Part shown: piece after piece, positions 7,504 to 13,664 of the stretch
Position numbering within the stretch: position 1 is the stretch's first letter
Layout: every line of letters begins with the position of its first letter
Source: Sporomusa sp.
Lineage (GTDB): Bacteria; Bacillota_C; Negativicutes; Sporomusales; Sporomusaceae
Reading direction: 5' to 3'
DNA: 16,574 nt
NCBI GenBank assembly: GCA_029256645.1
Contig: JAQSXM010000017.1
Coordinates: forward strand, 1 to 16,574
Notes under the pieces: model-generated
The model's database searches: none
Seen by the model: the letters and a program-made list of their open reading frames with translations, nothing else
What the model was told of the DNA's origin: nothing
Program-made: the position numbers and the translations under genes

Positions 7504-8253
7504 TTAACTCAGGTTATTTTTGACCCCCAGAACACTGCCTTGCCTTAAAAAGCCTCTGGCCGCCCGCAGTTTAAGAACCATTAATACCGCTTCCCGAAAG
7601 ATAGATGAAGACATCTTTGACTGTCCCCCCAGCCGTTCCTCAAAGATAATGGGAACTTCCTTAATGCTAAAACCTAATAAATAAGCGCGGTAAGTCATCT
7701 CTATCTGAAAGGAATAGCCGTTCGATTTAATATTGTCAAGGTCAATCGCCGCCAGCACGCGGCGGTGAAAACACTTAAAACCACCTGTTAAATCATGGAA
7801 TGGCAGGCTAAGAATGATGCGGGAATAAATACTGCCGCCAATACTGATTAGCTTGCGCAGAAACCGCCAGTTAGTTACACCGCCACCGGCAACATACCTG
7901 CTCCCCAGAACAACGTCACAGTTGGCAACAGCCTCGATAAACTGCGGTAAGTACTTAGGGTTATGGGAAAAATCGGCATCCATCTCAAAAATAAGCTCAT
8001 AACCCTGTTCAAGCGCCCATTTAAAACCGGCAATATAGGCGGTACCTAAACCCAGTTTACCTGGCCGTTTTAAAAGAAAAAGCTGACCCTGATAATCAGC
8101 AGCCTGTAGTTGTTCAATGAGTTCACCAGTACCGTCAGGCGAGGCATCATCTACTACAAGAACGTGAATGCCAGGCACAGCACCATAAATCAACCTTAAT
8201 AACCGGGCAATATTACTCTTCTCATTATATGTCGGAATAATTACAAGCTTCAT
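7504..8253 (-). CDS. GT2-family polyprenol-phosphate glycosyltransferase (DPM1-like)
   Basis: This 249-residue cytoplasmic GT-A enzyme resembles dolichol/polyprenol-phosphate mannosyltransferases and probably moves a sugar from a nucleotide donor to undecaprenyl phosphate. The N-terminus IIPTYNEKSNI is followed by VVDDASPDGTG (33-43, nucleotide binding), FEMDADFSHNP (89-99, metal-binding DXD at D92/D94), VLGSRYV (115-121), LTGGFK (155-160) and R207 with GQSKM (210-214). It has no C-terminal membrane segments, so it is the short catalytic form. GAGGAGG sits 6 bases before the ATG, inside the end of the GtrA gene, and the two genes overlap by 29 bases. This overlap implies coupled synthesis and joint work in lipid-linked sugar delivery for wall or surface glycosylation. 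Which sugar is used cannot be told. Confidence 0.92.
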   Translation of the reverse strand: MKLVIIPTYNEKSNIARLLRLIYGAVPGIHVLVVDDASPDGTGELIEQLQAADYQGQLFLLKRPGKLGLGTAYIAGFKWALEQGYELIFEMDADFSHNPKYLPQFIEAVANCDVVLGSRYVAGGGVTNWRFLRKLISIGGSIYSRIILSLPFHDLTGGFKCFHRRVLAAIDLDNIKSNGYSFQIEMTYRAYLLGFSIKEVPIIFEERLGGQSKMSSSIFREAVLMVLKLRAARGFLRQGSVLGVKNNLS

Positions 8254-8659
8254 GAGTTTCCTCCTCAGGCTTGCGGCCTCTGTCGTTAAAAGTTATGGCA
8301 TAATTGAGTGCAAAATTAAGCGCTCCGGTAACACCAACAGCAATGATCTGAGCCATTGTCGCATCTATAGCAAACTGCTCGACCAAGACCTTTAACAGCA
8401 TCAGATTTGCCACTAAATTAATGATATTGCAGGCTACAAATGAGATATACTTCTGCTTTAAACTTTTATCGCCAGCCCGCCCTTTGAAGGTCCATAACAC
8501 ATTCCAGACAAAATTGTTGCTAACAGCCACAACAAAGGATAGCAGCGCTGCGGTTATGTAGTTGACGCCAAGGGCAGTGAGCGGGATATATACGGCCATA
8601 TTAACACCGACCCCCGACAAGCCGATAACAGAAAACCTGGCGAACATTTTTAAAAGCAT
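8225..8659 (-). CDS. GtrA-family membrane protein
   Basis: This small integral membrane protein has about 144 residues and four predicted transmembrane helices (near 8-32, 36-60, 74-96 and 104-124 of the 147-residue reading). A basic loop with the family motif NNFVWNVLWTF lies after helix 2. GtrA proteins are thought to help flip polyprenyl-phosphate-linked sugars across the membrane for cell-surface polysaccharide or teichoic-acid decoration. The start at 8659 is chosen because AAGGAG lies 9 bases before it; the in-frame ATG at 8668 directly abuts that same AAGGAG, too close to use it. The gene leads the unit and overlaps the glycosyltransferase gene. It is separated from motB upstream by a terminator, so it needs its own promoter within about 8669-8733, where only a weak TATACT -10 candidate is visible. 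Confidence 0.88.
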   Translation of the reverse strand: MLLKMFARFSVIGLSGVGVNMAVYIPLTALGVNYITAALLSFVVAVSNNFVWNVLWTFKGRAGDKSLKQKYISFVACNIINLVANLMLLKVLVEQFAIDATMAQIIAVGVTGALNFALNYAITFNDRGRKPEEETHEACNYSDI

Positions 8660-8733
8660 CTGGCCCATCTCCTTCCTATCCAGTATAGTAATTAGCTATT
8701 ACCGAAAATTATATTTATTTTTGACAAAATAAA

Positions 8734-8761
8734 AAAACGAGGCAAATAGTTGCCTCGTTTT
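8734..8761 (-). terminator. Intrinsic terminator of motAB
   Basis: A perfect 12-bp stem (8750-8761 with 8734-8745) with a 4-base loop is followed by a T run on the minus strand (to about 8731). It lies 26 bases after the motB stop. Confidence 0.9.
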
Positions 8762-8787
8762 GAGTAATAACATCAATTAAATTATCT

Positions 8788-9555
8788 TTAGGGGCGGTAA
8801 TTACGTTGGATAAATACCTCTACCCGCCTGTTGGTCGCCCGTCCCTCAGAGGTATCATTACCCGCAACCGGGCGGTATTCACCATATCCGGTAGCGCTAA
8901 ACCGCTCAGGCTTAAGCCCGGTTTCCTGGGCCATAAGAAATTTCATGAAATTTACGGCCCGCCGCGAACTAAGCTCCCAGTTAGAAGGAAACTCCCTGGT
9001 GTTGATCGGTACCGTATCAGTGTGCCCTGATACAGTAATCTTCTGGCTCAGCGGCGACAACAATTTAGCGATCTGAATGCCGAAGCGGCGCGACTCTGAT
9101 CTAAGATCAGCACTGCCTGACGGGAATAGTGCCGTGTCCTGAATACGGATCATAAGCCCGTCATCAGTCAGCACGGTAGACAAATCGCCCCCCAGGCCGT
9201 TATCAGCAATATACTTATCCAACATCTTCTTTAACTCAATTAATTGCGCAGTTTCCTGCATATAGGCCTTTTCATTGATACCGCTCATAGCCGTCATCAC
9301 AGACGGTATCTGCGGCGCCGGGCTAGCCTGGCTAGTATCCGGCTGGGGTGGCTTAGGGCTCTCTAAGAGCGCCGGACTGCCGTTAAACGCCACATTAAAA
9401 GAGGCTGCAATCTGATCAAACTTTTTCTGATCAAGCTGGGCGGATGCAAATAATACAATAAATAGCGCCAGGAGCAACGTCAGGATATCAGCATAGGGAA
9501 TCAGCCAGGTCTCATCCGAATGCTCCTCATGATGTTCCTTTTTATTTCTGCTCAT
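8788..9555 (-). CDS. motB: Flagellar stator protein MotB
   Basis: MotB, with MotA, forms the ion channel that powers flagellar rotation and anchors it to peptidoglycan. The 255-residue protein has a charged cytoplasmic N-terminus, a single membrane helix (about 22-40) carrying the ion-binding aspartate D23 in PYADILTLL, and a plug/linker region (about 41-130, Pro/Ser-rich at 60-85). The OmpA-like peptidoglycan-binding domain (about 132-252) includes SGHTDTVPI, LSSRRA and GRATNRRVEVFI. The length fits the family. The stop of motA and this ATG share one base (TAATG), with GGAGG 7 bases upstream inside motA, so translation is coupled. Whether it uses protons or sodium is not settled by sequence alone, although similarity to Bacillus MotB favours protons. 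Confidence 0.95.
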   Translation of the reverse strand: MSRNKKEHHEEHSDETWLIPYADILTLLLALFIVLFASAQLDQKKFDQIAASFNVAFNGSPALLESPKPPQPDTSQASPAPQIPSVMTAMSGINEKAYMQETAQLIELKKMLDKYIADNGLGGDLSTVLTDDGLMIRIQDTALFPSGSADLRSESRRFGIQIAKLLSPLSQKITVSGHTDTVPINTREFPSNWELSSRRAVNFMKFLMAQETGLKPERFSATGYGEYRPVAGNDTSEGRATNRRVEVFIQRNYRP

Positions 9556-10340
9556 TATTTATCCTCCGGCTTAGGGTTTAGCAGCGCCCGGACCTTCTGC
9601 GGAATGAATACTAACAATTTCGATTCAATCGCCATCGGGGAATCACCCGCCTGCAGCGACAAGATCCCTTCAACCATCATCCGTTTAACTTCCACTTCTT
9701 CTTTCGATATCAGTTTAAGCTTGGTGGCAAAAGGATGCCATAGCACGTAACCGGTAAATATCCCCAGCAAAGTGGCCACAAACGCGGCCGCAATGGAATG
9801 GCCTAATTTCTCGATATCATCAAGACTTCCCAATGCGGCAATCAAACCAATTACCGCCCCTAATACACCAAGTGTCGGCGCATACATACCAGCCTGAGAA
9901 AATATAAGTGCCCCATTGCGATGGCGTTCTTCCATGGCTTCGATATCAGCGTCCAGTACGTCTCTGACAAAATCCACATCCATGCCATCAATGACCATAC
10001 TCATCCCATTCTTTAAAAACGGGTCCTTGATATCCTCAAGCTTACTTTCCAGCGCCAGAATACCTTCCCGGCGTGCAACCTGCGATAATTCAACAAATAA
10101 CTTGAGTAAAACCTGTTTGGGGATACGTTCCTCCTGGCTAAACAGTTTTTTAAACAACACCGGAAAATTCTTAAGTTGTTCCAGAGGGAATGCATTAAAT
10201 AAGCTGGCCGCTGTACCAACTATAATAATTATAAATGCTGCTGGGTTTATGAGTGCAGCTGGACTTGCGCCCTTCAGCGCCATACCGACAAGAATAGCAA
10301 AAAGCCCCAAGATTAATCCAATTACCGTTGACTTCTCCAA
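9555..10340 (-). CDS. motA: Flagellar stator protein MotA
   Basis: MotA is the four-helix membrane partner of MotB in the flagellar stator. From the TTG at 10340 it has 261 residues and opens MEKSTVIGLILG, matching Bacillus MotA (MDKTSLIGIILA) without gaps. GGGAGG lies 7 bases before this TTG. The frame stays open 53 codons further upstream, but that extension has no ribosome site, does not match the family and overlaps the splB terminator. Features include helices near 5-22 and 30-48, and a cytoplasmic loop with QVARREGILALES and the charged region contacting the rotor. YAPTLGVLGAVIGLIAAL and the last helix FVATLLGIFTGYVLWHPFA follow. It is co-transcribed with motB. A weak sigma-28-like promoter candidate lies about 50-75 bases upstream. 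Confidence 0.94.
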   Translation of the reverse strand: MEKSTVIGLILGLFAILVGMALKGASPAALINPAAFIIIIVGTAASLFNAFPLEQLKNFPVLFKKLFSQEERIPKQVLLKLFVELSQVARREGILALESKLEDIKDPFLKNGMSMVIDGMDVDFVRDVLDADIEAMEERHRNGALIFSQAGMYAPTLGVLGAVIGLIAALGSLDDIEKLGHSIAAAFVATLLGIFTGYVLWHPFATKLKLISKEEVEVKRMMVEGILSLQAGDSPMAIESKLLVFIPQKVRALLNPKPEDK

Positions 10341-10386
10341 TGAAAGCCCTCCCAATAACATATAAACAACAACATCACATAATTGT

Positions 10387-10413
10387 ATATCGTAATTTTT
10401 TCGACAATAATTA
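10387..10413 (-). promoter_or_regulatory. Weak sigma-28-like promoter candidate of motAB
   Basis: On the minus strand TAAT (10410-10413) and TACGATAT (10387-10394) are 15 bases apart. The flagellar sigma-28 pattern is TAAA-N15-GCCGATAA, so 8 of 12 positions match with exact spacing. A start near 10380 would give a leader of about 40 bases. The separate splB terminator just upstream means motAB does need a promoter in this interval. Confidence 0.25.
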
Positions 10414-10428
10414 AGGGATTCTCTAAAC

Positions 10429-10459
10429 AAAAAAAAAGTCCTGCCAAATAACGACAGGA
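10429..10459 (-). terminator. Intrinsic terminator of splB
   Basis: A 7-bp stem (10453-10459 with 10439-10445, one G-T pair) and a 7-base loop are followed by nine T residues on the minus strand (10429-10437). It lies 36 bases after the splB stop and separates it from motAB. Confidence 0.88.
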
Positions 10460-10495
10460 ATTGCATTACTTTATTGTAAACAATGCTGCTCAATC

Positions 10496-11521
10496 TCACA
10501 CAAAATACTCGACCTTTGCCTGCGGAAAAAGGGCTGACAGCTTGCCTGCCAGGAATTCTTTACTCTCGTTCATAACCTCCGGCTGATAAATATACTTACC
10601 ATAACCAAATTGTCCGTATTTGTATTTCCGGTCACTTTCCTCCATGGGTAAATCAGTCTCAGGAAACAAGTCCAGAATGTTATTTTTCGCCCGTTTCGTA
10701 AATCTATGCGAAATCAGCTCAAAGGTCAGATCACTTCTTGCCGCAGCAGGCAATTGTCCGTCCAGCGCTTCAAGCAAACGGCCATACTCCTGCTGCCAGC
10801 CGGGGAAAAAGAAAATCGGCGCAATAATAAACCCCAGCGGATACCCAGCCCCGGCTACCTTGCCGGCAGCAGTTACCCGCTCAAGCATTGATGGCGTTAC
10901 ATGCTCATACTTTTCAATAACCGAGGCCGCGTTCAAACTAAAGCGGAAGCGGGTATGGCCGTTATGTCGGGCAGTAAGCAGGCTATCGACCTTGTCATGC
11001 TTGGTAACAAAACGAAACCGCCCCTGTTTATGATGACCGAAAAACTCAATTGTTTTGAACAAAAGACCGGTTAGGTATTCAGTAGGAATCGGATCAGAGG
11101 TAGCAGCACCTTCAAACCAGGTAATCTCCGGCGCCCGCGCCTGCATATAGGTTTCAGCCTGCGCAAAAATTTCCTCAATATTTACGTATACCCTGAGATA
11201 TGGTTTTTTCCCCAGCGTAGTCGCCAGATAGCAATACTCGCACATACTTGGACAACTGGTGTTCAGCGGCAGCTGATAATGGGCCGAGGGTTTACAACTG
11301 GCGAAATCAGTGCTTTTTCTCACCCCGACAACCATGGTGCGTTTAGCCTCCCGGAAAGCCTCCTGCGTCGTCTTGCCGGGGATTCCGGTCACCCGGTTAT
11401 GGGAACCGGTAAAATGTATCGGAACATCCATGGCCTGAAGTTTGTCATATACTGCTTTTCCCAGCGGATAGTCCAGTGCTTTCGCTTCAAAAAAGGCCCG
11501 TTTGGGTACAAAATAATTCAT
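10496..11521 (-). CDS. splB: Spore photoproduct lyase (radical SAM)
   Basis: This 341-residue enzyme reverses 5-thyminyl-5,6-dihydrothymine, the UV lesion of spore DNA, during germination. It uses a [4Fe-4S] cluster and S-adenosylmethionine. The cluster cysteines C90, C94 and C97 form the CX3CX2C motif CPSMCEYC, which corresponds to C91/C95/C98 of the Bacillus enzyme. FRFSLNAASVIEKYEH, GYPLGFIIAPI and the C-terminal YGKYIYQ are family blocks. The Bacillus hydrogen-donor C141 aligns with A140 here (FEGAATSD versus FEASCTSD), while C76 (ASCKPSAHY) replaces a serine. Y96 and Y98, matching Bacillus Y97 and Y99, are kept. GAGAGGTGA precedes the ATG by 9 bases. It follows the flavoprotein gene by 83 bases with no clear terminator between them and has its own terminator downstream. 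The product is a firm sign of an endospore former. Confidence 0.95.
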   Translation of the reverse strand: MNYFVPKRAFFEAKALDYPLGKAVYDKLQAMDVPIHFTGSHNRVTGIPGKTTQEAFREAKRTMVVGVRKSTDFASCKPSAHYQLPLNTSCPSMCEYCYLATTLGKKPYLRVYVNIEEIFAQAETYMQARAPEITWFEGAATSDPIPTEYLTGLLFKTIEFFGHHKQGRFRFVTKHDKVDSLLTARHNGHTRFRFSLNAASVIEKYEHVTPSMLERVTAAGKVAGAGYPLGFIIAPIFFFPGWQQEYGRLLEALDGQLPAAARSDLTFELISHRFTKRAKNNILDLFPETDLPMEESDRKYKYGQFGYGKYIYQPEVMNESKEFLAGKLSALFPQAKVEYFV

Positions 11522-11604
11522 GACGGCAGCTCACCTCTCCAGTAGTGTGAACCGCCGCCATGACTTTTACGCGAGCCTGCTGTTATTTTCTCACAGCCCG
11601 ATTT

Positions 11605-12978
11605 TTACCTTGATAGCTTATTCATCACGGCATTGGCAGCAATCGCTACATTATCAATCGGACTGCTATAGGGCGGCGCATAGGCTAAATCCATATCAAA
11701 CAGATCGTCAATCGTAGCCGCCATGGTAAGCGCTGCCGCCATAACGTCAATCCTTTTAGCCACATCACCCTCACCAAAGATCTGCGCGCCCAAAACCTTG
11801 CGGCTGTCAGCCTCAACAACCAGTTTAACCGTGATCGACTTAGAGCCTGGCATATAATGGGGCTTGTCCGGGGCGGCCACCGTAGCGGTTACATACCGAT
11901 ACCCCAGTTCTTTAGCCTCACGCTCGGTAAGACCAGTTTTGCCGACATGAAAATCCAGTATCCTGACTGCTACTGTATTTAACACCCCGCGAAACTTAAC
12001 ACGATTACCACCGATATTCTCGCCGATCACCCGTCCATGCTTATTGGCTGTTGAGCCCATGGGGGCAAACACCTTTTTGCCTGATATGATATTAGTATTC
12101 TCTGCACAGTCGCCGCCGGCATAGATATCCGGGTCACTTGTCGCCAAATATTCATTAACAGCGATAGCACCTGTGGGACCAATGACCAGACCGGCTGTTT
12201 TCGCCAACTCAGAATTAGGGCGGACACCAATAGCCAGCACCACGACATCAGCCGGGATGACCCGCCTGTTGGTCACCACCGCCGTAACGGTGCCCTCACC
12301 GTCAAACCGCTCAACCTTCTCCCCCAGCAATAGGGTAATGCCGTTGGCCAGCGCATATTTGGCCACCGGGGCCGCAACCTCAGGATCTAAGAAAGCCGGA
12401 AACACCTGCTCCTGCATCTCAATAACCGTTACCTCAACCCCACGGATCTTAAAGGCCTCTGCCATTTCCATGCCCACAAGGCCGGCACCAATAACCACTG
12501 CGTTTTTAATCTGTCTGCTATCAATCCCGGAGCGTATCGCCACTGCATCATCCGGGTGCCAGAACTGATGAATCCCGCTGAGCTCAATACCGGGAAGCGG
12601 TGGCTTAACAGGTGTAGCACCGGTAGCAATGATCAGCTTATCATAGGGGAAAACCGTTTCTTCACCGGTTTCCAAACTTCTGGCTGACACTGTTTTATCC
12701 CCGCGGTTAATGGCAGTAACCAACATCCGGATACGCACATCAACATTTTTATCAGCCTTAAAAAACTCCGGATTCCGCAATGCACCTGATGAAGTTTTTA
12801 CAAAATCACTGACATCGGCAATCAAGCCGCCGACATAAAAGGGCATACCACAAGCACCGTAAGAAATGAGCGAGCCTTTTTCCAGAACGATAATCTCGGC
12901 CTCAGGAACCTCCCGGCGAATCTTGGCAGCTGACTTAAGCCCTGCCGCCACAGCACCAATAACAACTATCTTTTGCAT
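11605..12978 (-). CDS. CoA-disulfide reductase / NADH oxidase family flavoprotein
   Basis: This 457-residue FAD- and NAD(P)H-dependent enzyme belongs to the single-cysteine class of pyridine nucleotide-disulfide oxidoreductases. The FAD-binding N-terminus is IVVIGAVAAGLKSA (4-17), and the redox cysteine C43 is in YGACGMPF, the same position as in S. aureus CoA-disulfide reductase. A second Rossmann motif VVIGAGLVGMEMAEAF (about 166-181) binds NAD(P)H. IYAGGDCAE is the second FAD contact, and the C-terminal dimer domain ends with YAPPYSSPIDNVAIAANAV, holding the tyrosines conserved in CoA-disulfide reductases. There is no fused rhodanese domain. Likely activities are CoA-disulfide, polysulfide or oxygen reduction; sequence cannot choose. 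AGGAGG lies 8 bases before the ATG. The gene lies between ferritin and splB, fitting an oxidative-stress role. Confidence 0.9.
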   Translation of the reverse strand: MQKIVVIGAVAAGLKSAAKIRREVPEAEIIVLEKGSLISYGACGMPFYVGGLIADVSDFVKTSSGALRNPEFFKADKNVDVRIRMLVTAINRGDKTVSARSLETGEETVFPYDKLIIATGATPVKPPLPGIELSGIHQFWHPDDAVAIRSGIDSRQIKNAVVIGAGLVGMEMAEAFKIRGVEVTVIEMQEQVFPAFLDPEVAAPVAKYALANGITLLLGEKVERFDGEGTVTAVVTNRRVIPADVVVLAIGVRPNSELAKTAGLVIGPTGAIAVNEYLATSDPDIYAGGDCAENTNIISGKKVFAPMGSTANKHGRVIGENIGGNRVKFRGVLNTVAVRILDFHVGKTGLTEREAKELGYRYVTATVAAPDKPHYMPGSKSITVKLVVEADSRKVLGAQIFGEGDVAKRIDVMAAALTMAATIDDLFDMDLAYAPPYSSPIDNVAIAANAVMNKLSR

Positions 12979-13020
12979 ACAACATTCCTCCTGCCCCCAG
13001 GTTGGGATTTGTATTGAAAT

Positions 13021-13046
13021 AAAAGACCCCGGTCACGGGGTCTTTT
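13021..13046 (-). terminator. Intrinsic terminator of ferritin
   Basis: A perfect 11-bp stem (13036-13046 with 13021-13031) closes a 4-base loop and is followed on the minus strand by TTTTATTTC. It lies 4 bases after the ferritin stop, and the flavoprotein ribosome site follows about 35 bases later, so some read-through is likely. Confidence 0.9.
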
Positions 13047-13050
13047 ATTG

Positions 13051-13563
13051 TTACTTAGCAGGTGCAGCCGGCGGCTGATAGACTCTTGCAGCCAGCTCTT
13101 TATCCAGATAGAACAAGCCTGAACTGTCACCAACCATTCTCAGTTGTTCAAGAACCTCACTGGCCGAAGCCTCTTCTTCTACCTGTTCGGTCACAAACCA
13201 TTGAAGGAAAATCTGCGTTGCCACATCTTTTTCTTCAACAGCAACTGCGTACAGCTGATTGATCAGACTGGTAACATGCTCTTCATGAGTTAATATCTTC
13301 TCAAATACCTCAGCAGGTTTGCCAAACTCGGTCGGCGGGGCCTCAATTACCTTAAGTTCTAACTGACCGCCACGCTCTAGTATATAATCAACAAATTTTA
13401 ATGCATGCATCGTTTCTTCCTGATACTGTACCCTGAGCCAATTGGCAAAACCCTTGAGGTTTTTGGACATACAGTAACCGGACATGGCCAGATAGAGATT
13501 AGCTGAATACATTTCTGCCTGGATCTGGTTGTTAATAGCGCTTTGTAATTTTGCAGTAATCAA
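13051..13563 (-). CDS. ftnA: Non-heme ferritin
   Basis: This 24-mer-type iron storage protein oxidises Fe(II) and stores it as a ferric core. From the TTG at 13563 it has 170 residues (MITAKLQSAINNQ). With this numbering the ferroxidase residues fall exactly where they do in E. coli FtnA: E17, E50, H53, E94, Q127 and E130. The TTG is chosen because GGGGGAG precedes it by 6 bases and because the family N-terminus begins here. The longer in-frame reading from an upstream ATG (13650) has no ribosome site and contains the promoter. The C-terminal tail (PPAAPAK) is short and non-essential in appearance. The gene has its own sigma-A-like promoter and terminator, so it is probably monocistronic. No clear PerR or Fur operator was recognised upstream. 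Confidence 0.95.
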   Translation of the reverse strand: MITAKLQSAINNQIQAEMYSANLYLAMSGYCMSKNLKGFANWLRVQYQEETMHALKFVDYILERGGQLELKVIEAPPTEFGKPAEVFEKILTHEEHVTSLINQLYAVAVEEKDVATQIFLQWFVTEQVEEEASASEVLEQLRMVGDSSGLFYLDKELAARVYQPPAAPAK

Positions 13564-13598
13564 TGTGTGCTCCCCCTTTTCATAATCCATTCTACTAT

Positions 13599-13627
13599 AT
13601 TTTACTAATTTTACGAAAAATAGACAA
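13599..13627 (-). promoter_or_regulatory. Sigma-A-type promoter of ferritin
   Basis: On the minus strand TTGTCT (-35, 13622-13627) and TAAAAT (-10, 13599-13604) are spaced 17 bases apart. This gives a leader of about 28 bases to the TTG start. The -35 matches 4 of 6 and the -10 matches 5 of 6 consensus positions. Confidence 0.55.
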
Positions 13628-13664
13628 GACTTTTCGCCAGCTTCTGCCAAGAACTACAAACTAT

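Noticed and set aside
10472..10483. Short inverted repeat ATTGT-AA-ACAAT near the end of splB
   Set aside because: It is only 5 bp per arm, lies between a stop codon and a terminator, and has no partner copy; it is probably chance.
10341..10499. N-terminal extension of MotA
   Set aside because: The extra 53 codons overlap the splB terminator, lack a ribosome site and do not match the family N-terminus.
11543..11572. Sigma-G-like boxes GCGTA-N18-CACACTA on the minus strand before splB
   Set aside because: 10 of 12 positions fit the sigma-G pattern and splB is sigma-G-controlled in Bacillus. However, the expected start near 11536 falls inside the splB ribosome binding site, and the spacer is GC-rich, so I do not call it a promoter.
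13021..13046. Hairpin considered as a regulatory leader of the flavoprotein gene
   Set aside because: Its position 4 bases after the ferritin stop and the following T-rich run fit an ordinary terminator better.
13564..13650. N-terminal extension of ferritin
   Set aside because: It contains the likely promoter -10 box, has no ribosome site, and the family N-terminus begins at the TTG at 13563.
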